In this document: piece by piece, positions 1 through 9,419 of the stretch
Numbering within the stretch: the stretch's first letter is position 1
Layout: each line of letters opens with the position of its first letter
From: Euryodendron excelsum
Taxonomy: Eukaryota; Streptophyta; Magnoliopsida; Ericales; Pentaphylacaceae
Assembly (NCBI GenBank): GCA_033060915.1
Contig: CM065379.1
Coordinates: 24,281,818-24,345,817 of the forward strand
DNA: 64,000 nt
Reading direction: 5' to 3'
Position numbers and translations under genes: made by a program
The notes under the pieces: generated by a model
Database searches by the model: none
Told to the model about the DNA's origin: nothing
What the model saw: the letters and a program-made list of their open reading frames with translations, nothing else

Positions 1-871
1 ATCGTTGAGCTTGTTATTATCACTTTTAAGTGCTTTAGCTTTTAGAGAGGAGTTAAACATGTTTTTTGAAAGAGTCTACTTTTAAATGTGGTCTTTGTCC
101 TACTTTTTTGTTTTGCTTTTAGGAAATCAACCAGATTGCATTTAGTAAATTAGTTTTGAAACAAACCAACCTAATTTTAGGAAAAAAAAAAAATGTTTCG
201 GGAGTTTTCAAAAATCATTTTTACACAAAAAATAGAAACGAAATGGAAATGGGATGTTTCAAAGTTCACATTGTTTTCACTTCCAAAACTAAAAATAAAA
301 TTTTTGAAACCACTACCAAACGAGGCTAAGAGTGCAATCCGCGCATATGGTCATCACAGGCTCCATCTAGCGCAATTAGTTGTGTTCATGAATGACTGTG
401 CACTATATTTAGACTTGCACTAGAAGAGTAGGTCTGTTTGGGAGTCTCAGCAATAACTAACTTGATAAATGCCAAAGTGAGCTTGTGTGGGGACAACATT
501 CAGATTTCAGTCCCTTATGTCAAAGGGATTCGATCAGAAGAATCATTTCTACTAAAAAAGCAAAGAGGCACACAAGCTTTGAATTATATTGCAAAAAATT
601 CTACTACACTCGCTAAACAAGTAGTGATAGAAGGTAGGTAGAATTACCGTAAAAAGAACCTGATACTAGTCTAAGCATTTCAAAATATCCTCTCTCAACA
701 AAATTGAAGCCAGAATAAGTCAAAATCCAAAGAGACAGGGATGGATCCGAATTGGAAAAAGCCAAAAGATTATGTTCCTCTACGAATACAATTCAAGAAC
801 TATGGCTACTAAAAAATCCGCATTGCCGCATATTGCGTTTACAATTGGGCTCCGAACATAAAAAATAAAAC
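1..871. other. AT-rich spacer, no gene recognised
   Basis: Short open frames around 193-641 have no recognisable domain and no supporting splice structure. The segment next to 871 would be the 3' UTR and downstream flank of the minus-strand RPS24 fragment. Nothing else can be supported here. Confidence 0.5.
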
Positions 872-1147
872 TCATTTCTTCTTTCCGGCTTTGGCAACAT
901 CACCAGCATTAGTCTGCACAGAACATCAACAATAGAATAGTAAGAAGTTGACCTCTTTTTTTTTTTTTTTTATTGCTTTGTGTGTGAGTGGGTAAGTGGG
1001 TGAGGAGGATGGAGAACAAGAACAAGAAACCACAAGCAATGTAAAGAACAATTCTTATACATTCTTTACTCCACGGATTTTCTTTCCTCTATTCTTCCTC
1101 TCCTTCGTCTGCTTCCTTGACTTCTCAACCTTGGTATCGAGTCCATT
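872..1147 (-). pseudogene. RPS24: 3'-terminal fragment of ribosomal protein eS24 (RPS24) gene
   Basis: Two minus-strand exons encode the C-terminus of the small-subunit ribosomal protein eS24. Exon 1061-1147 (29 codons) reads [29 protein letters not shown]. Exon 872-913 (14 codons with TGA) reads TNAGDVAKAGKKK. Both junctions are canonical: AG before 1147, GT at 1060-1059, AG before 913, all phase 0. The family is about 135 aa and normally has MTNRLLSRKQF and FGGGKS segments upstream. I looked for these on the minus strand between 1148 and 13 kb and did not find them. A transposon complex begins near 2 kb. Small departures from the family (Q-T where Q-M or Q-I is usual, K to N before the last exon) fit relaxed constraint. 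It is therefore most likely a truncated gene copy. Identification of the family is firm; pseudogene status is inferred. An intact gene would need exons outside the visible sequence, which is unlikely because the next gene faces the other way. Confidence 0.85.
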
Positions 1148-1999
1148 CTGCCATTGAAAGGCTCATATTAAATGTGTAGCAGTATGAATATTACCCCACT
1201 TAATGATTGTGAGTCGTGAGTCGTGAGCCGCGATCGTGAGCCACAAGCCTTGGACCATGAAACATGAAAGCCTAATCACTTGTTCAATATAAACATAGAT
1301 AGTACAAGGAATGAGTGAACTTTACCGGTGAAATAAGTCTCCACTTATCAATAGATTTAATACTACATTCAACAAAATTTATTATCTTAGGATGAACTCC
1401 ATTTGAAACAAATCCCAATAATGAGATTAACTAATTCGGACAAATCATTCCGAGAACCAAAGGAGAAAATAACATCCACCTAGTCCAAAAATCCAAAACC
1501 CAAAGTCTATCAGAAATTAAACTTATATCCTATGGAGGTCACACAAGTAGACCCTAGTAACTAAAGTCTGACTCTAATGATGTCCAAGTTTACCTGAAAC
1601 GTTATAATGAGCGTAAGGTCATAGCCCATGAATGGAATGCCTTGCAAAATTAATAACAGCAATTTAAAAAAAAATAATAGTTTACTCAAAAAGAAAATCT
1701 GTAAGAAATACTCCCAATGCAGATTTAATCAATCATGTAAGTTCTCATAAATCTGCATGTCTCAATGCAAGACAATAGTTCAAAGTATATGCTTTCATCT
1801 CACTATAATAATTTCATTATCACAGTGGCGATAACGAATAGATCAACAAATAATTACAATGAAAACTAGTAAATAACAATAATGTCTCATGCCAATAATA
1901 TCTCATGGGCAAGATATGTCTATTGCATCCAACATTACACTTAAGGTATCCACAATGGCTCCTGGGTTCTTTCCTAAGCCGATTTGATTGAGGTCACAA
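1148..1999. other. Spacer between RPS24 fragment and Tat-like element
   Basis: No coding signal was recognised on either strand. If the RPS24 copy were whole, its preceding exons should lie here, but none was found. A small direct repeat of gtgagtcgtga units occurs around 1207-1245. Confidence 0.5.
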
Positions 2000-2042
2000 T
2001 GTTATTGACACCCAAATTTTGACCCTCAATCCACACATCAAA

Positions 2043-2484
2043 CCTTAAATTAGAGTCCAAACGATCGTGTCCCGGTCGGACTCTAATGACGTCATTCTAG
2101 AGATTATTCATCTCCGATAACCTTAAATTAAAGTCTAGATGATCGCGTCCCAGTCAGACTCCGATGACATCATTTTGGAAATCAGTCACCCCCGATCACC
2201 TTAAATCCCAAGTCCAAATGACCGCGTCCTAGTCGGACTCCGATGACATCATTCTGAAAATCAGTCATCTCTAATCACCTTAACTGCACTCTAGGCGACT
2301 GCGTTTCGGTCGAACGTTGATGACATTATCCTAGAGATTAGTCATCTCTGATCACCTTAAACCGGAGTCCAAACGACTGTGTAACGATCAGACTTTGATG
2401 ACATCATTCCAGAGATTAGTCATCTTCAATTGCCTTAAACGGAGTCCTGACAACCGCATCTTGGTCAAACTCCAACGGCATCAT
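2043..2484. repeat. 78-bp tandem repeat array in LTR U3-like region
   Basis: Units begin with CCTTAAA at about 2043, 2121, 2199, 2278, 2355 and 2433, a period of 78-79 bp. Each carries a variant of TGACATCATT; the first unit has the full bZIP-type palindrome TGACGTCA. The last unit is interrupted by the solo LTR at 2485 and its remainder resumes at 5505. Tandem enhancer-like repeats are common in U3 regions of LTR elements, so a promoter role is plausible but inferred. Confidence 0.85.
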
Positions 2485-4679
2485 TGTCACGACCCGACTT
2501 CGCTCTCACTAAGCCGCGACAGTGATGAGGTCTAAGGTTGGGTTCACCGTGAGGTGATGGAGTTTGTAATTTTAACACAATAACATAACACATGAACATA
2601 ATATAGATAGTCCAGAAATATTACATCAAGGCCGTAAACTAGTGTAAGTCTTATAACATTACAGTCTAGTATAAACTAACTTAAGAGTTTAAAAGAAATA
2701 AGATAATAAGGGGACTTGATCTCGTATGCCCACTCCCTTGGAAATCAGTTTGGTGCCTCTATTCTTGAAAATGTCCCATAAGATAGGAATGAGCGGCAAA
2801 GCCCAGTAGGAGATCTAAGAATTCTATAAGGTGCAGGGTAAAAGATAATGCAGTAAAAGAATATCATGAGATGCATATGACCCTTGTAATTTCTTTTTCA
2901 CGTCATCAATATCAGGATCCTTACAGGTATGTCCTATCCAGGCCAATTCAAGCCTATGGGACCCACCCATGATTCATCCTCCATCATCAAGTCCAGTGGG
3001 GCTCATCCATGATCAACTAGCCCGATATCAAGCCAATGATACCGACCCATGATAGCCCCAAGTATCAAGCCAGTCAAGTACACCCATGATATAAAAACCT
3101 AGGGTCTTTTCCTTTCTGATTGTACCACCCTTATACCTCCTCAGTGATGCAATCATGCGAGCAATACTTGTATATTTTGAAGTTAAGTATGGAAAGACAT
3201 TTATAATAGAAAGATAATTTGACAGGAAAGCATAAAGCATAACAATATACAAATCATCCAATAAAGAAAAATGTGAGCATGAATCTTAAGGAAATGCATA
3301 GATTCCTACCCTTAGGGTTTGTCTAGATCAAGATTGTTCTTAACTCAGTATTTCTGTAAAAGAAAAGAATATCCTGCCTCAGTTGCTTAGTCATCTCATT
3401 ATAAAAGGACTCTGTTAAAACATGGTTAGGTGGGGAGGGGTAAGTTAAATCAGTGAGCACTTAAGTGCAATGAGGTGGAAGGTTCGAGCTCCCCCTTTGG
3501 GATGATATACGTTGCCGAGCTAGGAACAAAACTGCCTGTGACTCAAGGTAGAGAGATTCTGGAAACTTTCATTCGGGGGGGCTATTAAGGCCACTCTCCC
3601 ATTTTTGGGCTCCCTAAATATTTAGGGGTATCTCGATAATTTTTCAGAATTTTTCTACTTATAAATTATTTTCTATGAATTTCCATCCTTTTAATCGTAA
3701 ATAATTCATGGAAATTCACAGAAGTCTCCGATTGCCCTGAAAATTTTAGGGTAGCCTCTCAAAGTATTATAAAGGCTTCCATAAAAATTTCAGCATCATT
3801 GAACCTCACACACGCCGGCACGCGCCACTAGTAGTGCGTGGGGGTGGAAGGCTTGGCTTTCTTCTTCTTCCCGCGCGACTGGCAGAGTTTCCAGCTCATT
3901 TTTCAGCCATTCCCCGCACCCCCTGGCCATGCATGTGTGACCCAGAGATTGGCAAGGACCTGGGTCACACATCCATGATCGGAGCTTGGCCGGAGATGGT
4001 CGAAGATGGCCTGCATGGCCAAAAACGCGGGCTGCATGGTGGAACCCTAGGGTTACCGACCTGCAACCGCGTTTTTAACTGGCTTCCAGTGATAATTCGG
4101 CCATGGTCCCTTCACGACATTTGTTCCTTGCCTAGAGACGGTTCGTCCCCAAGTGGTCCGGTCGGCAAAGCTTGCCAGTGGCTAGAGTTTCGATTTTTTG
4201 AACATTTTTCGGTGGGTTCGTCATTGCATGAGACCTTGGTGCATGCATAGAGGCCGTGAACCTCCCTAGGACACCCAGAAGGGGTCCCCAAGAAGTCGCA
4301 AACCCCTGTGACAGCCCTCGGCTTCCTGGGTTTGTCGGAGCGAGAAGGGTAGTGTTTTCCACGCTCATTTCTTCTCTCTCGGCTCTCGGTTCTTGCAATG
4401 GGTTTGTGGGTTGTTTTGCACTGGGTTTAGAAGGTTGGTAAGGTGGTGAAGGTAGCCTCCTCACATGGCTTTCAAATGGTGCAGCCCTAACCCGTTTCTT
4501 CTCCACCTTCTCTTTCTTCTCTCTCTCGGTTTCTCTCTCTTTCTCACTCTACAACTTTTCCTCTTATCTTCTTTCGTACAACCCATATGAGGGAGGGGAT
4601 GGGTGAGGATTTATAGGGGCTGGGTGCATAACAGGGGTGAGTTTTTAGAGAGGATGCATAAATCTCTATCCTCTTCCCA

Positions 4680-4724
<45 letters not shown>

Positions 4725-5504
4725 TCATAGGTTGCTAAGGGCAATTTTGTAAGGAAACATGGATTAGACGACTTAGTGATACGTGTGTGCGTGTGTGCGT
4801 TTTAAACGTTTAATCCTAAGCTGCATTCTATCTATAGATGATAGCTTGTATAAGTATGTACATACGCATGCATGTTGCATATATTTACTCACTTTCATAT
4901 GTGTTACATATGTTGCACATGCCATAACTAAAGAATCGGGATGCAAGTTGGTGGGGTGGGGGTAGTTTCGTAAAATGGAAGGGAGTTTTCTAGTTCGAAG
5001 TGACTAAGTTCAAGGCTCCAATTTTTCGTCGAATGCATGACCCAATATCGTAAGTAGAAAGCCCTCGAAAAATTAATCAGTTTAGACTCCAATTTCGTAC
5101 AATTCCGACACTAGGTGAGCGAGAAAGCCCGAATCGAAGTTACGGGGGATTCGGGTGCGAATTTTCAGGTACAGCGGCTTATGGGGGCTTTTCGGGGAAT
5201 CGGCACTCTACGGAATGGAATTTTGAGATTACCAAGGCATTGGGCTTGAAAAGGCGATAATTTTAAACATCCAATTTGTCAAAATCTGACGAAAGACGAG
5301 GGAGAAAGCTCCGCTTAAAGTTAAGGTGCCGTTTTAGTGCGAATTATTGGGTGACGAGCTTCGAACCTTTTTCGGGGAATCAAGTTTCAACATATGGATA
5401 GTGTTGGGCCCGAAAAGGCCTTGCTTATGACTTGTGATCCTATGATCATGTCTTATTCAGTCCCGTTAGGGGTAATGCAGTCAAAGAAAATTACGGGTAT
5501 TACA
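2485..5504. mobile_element. Solo LTR (Gypsy-like), TSD ATCAT
   Basis: This 3020-bp block starts TGTCACGACCCGACTT and ends TTACGGGTATTACA. It is flanked by identical 5-bp target-site duplications ATCAT at 2480-2484 and 5505-5509. Removing it and one TSD restores an unbroken 78-bp repeat unit of the host element, which proves insertion. No internal pol sequence or second LTR copy is seen, so it is a solo LTR left by recombination. The TGTCACGACCC start resembles LTRs of plant chromovirus-type Gypsy elements, which is a tentative assignment. It contains a TATA-like GGATTTATAGGGG near 4609 and a CT microsatellite at 4684-4719. Open frames inside it (for example 3834-4250) have no recognisable domain. 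Confidence 0.88.
4684..4719. repeat. (CT)n microsatellite
   Basis: About 18 perfect TC/CT units inside the solo LTR. Confidence 0.95.
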
Positions 5505-5509
5505 ATCAT

Positions 5510-6159
5510 CTCGGATATTGGTCATCTTCGATATCTATTAGTATCACCTAGCATCATTTAGATAGAGTCTCAATAATACCAACTTGGTCAAACTTTGAAA
5601 CCCTAAACCGAAAGCCCAAAGCTTTCGAAGCTCGTGAACCGGAGTCCCAACAAGCTCCGATGACCTAAACCGAAGGCCAGTGATCCTTAATATCACCTTC
5701 TGAAGTGTGGTCCATTAATTGGGAACAAGAACCCCGAATCGGAGAACAGCAAAGCATGTCAAAACCAAGGAGGCGAAGCCTCACGACATTGGACTACCAT
5801 GAAGGCTATAATTGTGCCTCACGGTAGTAGAATGCCGTGAAGCACAAAACCAAGTTTCAAGGCACTGAATTGCCGTGATGCACAAGCTCCAGGTCTTTGG
5901 CATGTTGTGCCACATCAGCCCATGTCATGATGATGTCATCAAGGTGACATCATCCTTTGCACACGTCGCAAAATTCTGGTGGAGCCACATCTTCCCCTCC
6001 AAAAGTTTGGCACTAAAGTGCCACAAAGAAGAAATCCATACACAACGCTACTTCAGTGCCACAAAAAGCAAATTTGTTCTTCACGGTAGTCAAGTGCCAC
6101 AATTGTTCTTTATGGCATTAGGTTGGCCTAGTCAAATTTTGTTAAAGATGGAACTAAGA
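5510..6159 (+). other. Remainder of Tat-like 5' region
   Basis: The end of the 78-bp repeat array is followed by sequence with recurring CACGGTAGT...GTGCC motifs (about 5818-6105). No TATA box, primer-binding site or gag was recognised, so the 5' LTR end and the 5' half of the internal region have been lost. The last part carries one copy of a 22-bp direct repeat. Confidence 0.5.
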
Positions 6160-6237
6160 GGCAATCATTATCAGTCCGTGAAACTCCAATTCCCTGATGA
6201 GGATATACTATTTAGTAAAGATGGAACTAAGAGGCAA
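6143..6237 (+). repeat. 22-bp direct repeat, possible deletion or slippage scar
   Basis: TAAAGATGGAACTAAGAGGC plus AA occurs at 6143-6164 and again at 6216-6237. The pair lies exactly where U3-like sequence joins the RNase H frame. Confidence 0.8.
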
Positions 6238-7960
6238 GAGGAACCCGGATGGAAGATGCACTTTGATGGTGCTTCCAATAAGAAAAAAGTTGGGATCGGG
6301 GTAGTCGTGGTATTCGAAATTGGTAGCCAATACGTGATTATGGTCAAATTAAAACTACACCTTTGCACCAACAACATAGTCGAATATGAAGCCTGCATCC
6401 TAAGACTAAGATTGACAATTGCAATGAAGATTGAGGAGCTAGTTGTTTTTGGGGATTCCGACCTTATAATCCAATAGTCCAAGGAAGTGTACCAAACTCG
6501 GAATGCTAAACTCTCCCCATATCACCAACAAATTAAGGACCCGAGCCAATCATTCTAGAGTATAGACTTTCGCCACATTCCTCAAACTGAAAATAGCTTC
6601 GCGGACACTTTAGATACCCTAGTTGCAGCTATTAAAGTCGACAAGGGTACAGAGATCCCTCCTCTTCAAATTTTTATTAGGGACACCCCTTCTTATTACC
6701 TCCACACAGTTGCAGAGCTGGATGGGCAACTAGTTTCATGACATTAAAAGGTATATTTAGAAAAGAGAGCTCCCAGACCAAGCTTCTCTCTAAGATAGAA
6801 AGACCATTTGCAGAATATCTAGCCACTACTTTATTGTGGGAAATGAACTCTTCAAGAGATCAATGTTAGTCTCATTGAAATGTGTGGATGCAAGTGAGGC
6901 CAGGAGATCACGGAGGAAGTACACGAGGGAGTCTGCGGTCCCCATATGAATAACCACACCCTTTCCAAAAAGATCTTTCGAACAAGGTACTACTGGATGA
7001 CCATGGAATCCGATTGCATTAGATACTTCCTCTGATGTAACAAATGTCAAATACACGGAGATATGATTAGAGTACTGCCTGTAGACCTTCATCCCATGAT
7101 AGTGTTGTGGCCTTCTCTATGTGGGGGATAGACATGATTGGTCCCATCACTCTTAAGGCATCCAATGGCCATTGATTCATCCTGGTTGCCATCGATTACT
7201 TCACTAAATGGGTAGAAGTAGCCTCCTACACACATGTCACCAAGAAAGTAGTTAACAAATTTATCAAGAATCACATCATCTGCTGGTACGAGATTCTAGA
7301 GTCTCTCATCATAGATAATGAGACCAACCTGAACAACGAGCTAATGACCAAACTCTGTCCAAAGTTTAGCATCGCCCACCGAAATTCTGTCAGCTATCAC
7401 CCGCAAATGAATGGGGTAGTGGAAGCCGCTAACAAGAACATCAAGAGAATACTCCGAAAGATGATTGATAACTATAGAGATTGGCATGAAAAGCTCCCTT
7501 TTACACTAATGGCTTACCGGACTCCACTAGGGCCACTTCATACGAGCTAGTATATGGGACTGATGTCGTTCTCCCTATCAAGGTTGAAATCCCATCTTTG
7601 AAAGTGCTGATTGAGACAAAACTAGATGAAGTTGAATGGGTCAAAGATCAATATGCCCAGATTTGTCTGATGGATGAAAAATGATTTGTTGTAATTTACC
7701 GTGCCCAATGTTACAAAAGGCGAATGACCTGGTACTTCCATAGAAAAGTGTGACCATGATCCTTCTAACCCACAGACCTAGTATTGAAGAAAATCTTCCC
7801 AAGTTAAGAGGAAGCATAAGACAAATTTGCCCCAAACTATGAAGGGTCCTTCCTAGTCAAAAGGGTCCTATCCGGAGGAGCTCTCATTCTAGAAGAAATG
7901 GATGGCCGTGAATTCCCTAGCCCACTGAACTTTGATGTAGCAAAATGCTATTATGTATAA
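6160..7960 (+). pseudogene. Tat-type pol remnant: archaeal-type RNase H and integrase
   Basis: The frame from about 6186 reads LQFPDEDILF, then EEPGWKMHFDGASNKKK (first catalytic Asp), NNIVEYEACI (Glu) and VFGDSDLIIQ (Asp), ending in TAG at 6475. This is an archaeal-type RNase H. In shifting frames downstream come an integrase zinc-binding region (EEVHEGVCGPHM, then CNKCQIHGDM about 6870-7070), the catalytic core (GIDMIGP about 7128, AIDYFTKWVEVASY, LIIDNE, MNGVVEAANKNIKR about 7407) and the C-terminal end (SGGALILEEMDGREFP) stopping at 7958-7960. Integrase would insert the cDNA copy into chromosomes, and RNase H would degrade the RNA template strand. Several stops and frameshifts make both inactive. 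RT and protease are absent upstream. Confidence 0.88.
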
Positions 7961-9186
7961 TCTGAAGGCTGGATTCTCATTTTCTATTTGGAAGCAATGA
8001 ATTCATTTCCTCTCAATCTCTTTTAATCACCAAAGCATGGTCTTATTTCAAAGAGCTCTATAGACTAAATAATTTAAAAGTTGAAATGAAAAGAGGCCCT
8101 TATTTCCTTTACCATACAGTCAAAAGCAACTCTTGTCAAACCCACTCAAGCCGGTTATGTTTCTTTCAAGGACACCCCAAGCTAAGTGATCACTACCCAT
8201 AATGGGTTAGAATAAGACAATAATTGAATAGAAAAGGAAAAAAGAGAAAAAGAGAGAAAATGTAATGCAATCCAATAAGAGTGCCCACCTTAAAAAAAGG
8301 GAGGGGGGGGGGGTTAGGGTCTTACAACGATGAAACACCAAGGCCAAAAAAAAAAAAAAAAATACACACACTCACACAAGAGTACAAGTATTGAGTTGTC
8401 AAATGTGATCACAGAAAACTCAAGTAGAAGGATAGGTTTGAGCCTCCATCCTCTCTTTTAAAAAACCTCGAAACCATTGGCCCATGCTACAAATCCCAGT
8501 AAAAGTCCTCTCAAATCAATGTTGAATTACGTAGTCCAAATGAGCTCCTCGAAATACGATCATGTCAAGAAAAAGCCAAGAGATGTCCCGAGCACATATT
8601 TAAGGCTTCTCGATAGAGAAACAGGAATCTTGAAAAGAAAAAAAAAAAGCACATTTTCGAGGATATGGTGAAAACCCAAAAGGGCACCGTAGGTAAAAAG
8701 GTAGGAGTGTGGCAAGAGACAAAATTGTCGACCTTAGTGAAAACTTGTAAAGGCGCCTTGATGTAAAAATGACAAAGTTAGGACTGGTAAAAACCCATCT
8801 GGGCACCAGTGGCAAAACAAGCAAAAAAAAAAAAACCAAAAGAGGGGAGGGGGATGATCCTAGGCACTCAAACAAAGCTGTCCCAAGGATCTCGATAGGC
8901 AGAAAAAATTAAAAAGTCATAAAGATTCAAACAAGGCATTCTTACGATTAGCTAAGCGAGTGTTGAAGGAAAATTAGAATCCTTTCAAAGGATATACAGG
9001 CAAAAGTGTATTACAGTTTCGAAAAGGAGTATATTTCATTAAACTTCTTTCTCATATAAATGCTTTGTTTGTACTAACTATGTAGGAAAAGGCATCATGC
9101 TTCCTCACAAAAAGCCGCCAATAAGTGCAAGTGATGAAAACTGAGAAAAATATAAAGTACTAAAAACACCTCTCCGAATGCAGGGA
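7961..9186 (+). other. Non-coding 3' internal region of Tat-like element
   Basis: No sense-strand protein domain was found. Around 8665-8820 a degenerate motif of the form GTGAAAACcc..GGGCaCC..GTAAAAA occurs about three times. Two purine-rich tracts occur: 8291-8313, and 8837-8853, which is followed directly by TG at 8854. The second is a candidate polypurine tract, the plus-strand priming site, which would place the 3' LTR start at 8854. This conflicts with the antisense ORF lying inside the LTR, so the boundary is unresolved. Confidence 0.45.
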
Positions 9187-9414
9187 TCAAGGACCCAAAA
9201 AGGAGTCAGGAACGAGGAGCAAAATATAGCGGTCCTTATCATCATCTGAGAAAGAATCAATCAAGGCCTCAGAGGTGGGATCTATCGGCACGTCAACATT
9301 AGGGAGGTGAGTACCTACATCAATATCAGACGGTCCTGCCAAGTCAACAGGAAAAAGGGTGTTGGTATTGGTGCGGGTACTTGAAGTGGCACCATTAGAA
9401 GTGGTGCTACCTCC
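9187..9414 (-). CDS. Antisense ORF in Tat-like element (partial)
   Basis: The minus strand is open for 76 codons up to TGA at 9187-9189. It reads GSTTSNGATSSTRTNTNT, then LFPVDLAGPSDIDVGTH, then VDVPIDPTSEALIDSFSDDD, then KDRYILLLVPDSFLGP. There is no ATG near its start and a stop lies just upstream, so it is a fragment. The composition, a Ser/Thr/Asn-rich start and an acidic D/S patch, looks protein-like. Antisense extra ORFs between integrase and the 3' LTR are known in the Tat lineage, and position and strand fit. I do not recognise a domain and no function is claimed. It may be chance openness. Confidence 0.35.
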   Translation of the reverse strand, partial: GGSTTSNGATSSTRTNTNTLFPVDLAGPSDIDVGTHLPNVDVPIDPTSEALIDSFSDDDKDRYILLLVPDSFLGP

Positions 9415-9419
9415 TCAAC

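Noticed and set aside
3834..4506. Overlapping ORFs of 138 and 124 codons on both strands
   Set aside because: They lie wholly in the solo LTR, have no domain, and reflect a locally GC-richer composition.
6171..7274. Minus-strand ORFs across the pol remnant
   Set aside because: They are antisense shadows of RNase H and integrase sequence.
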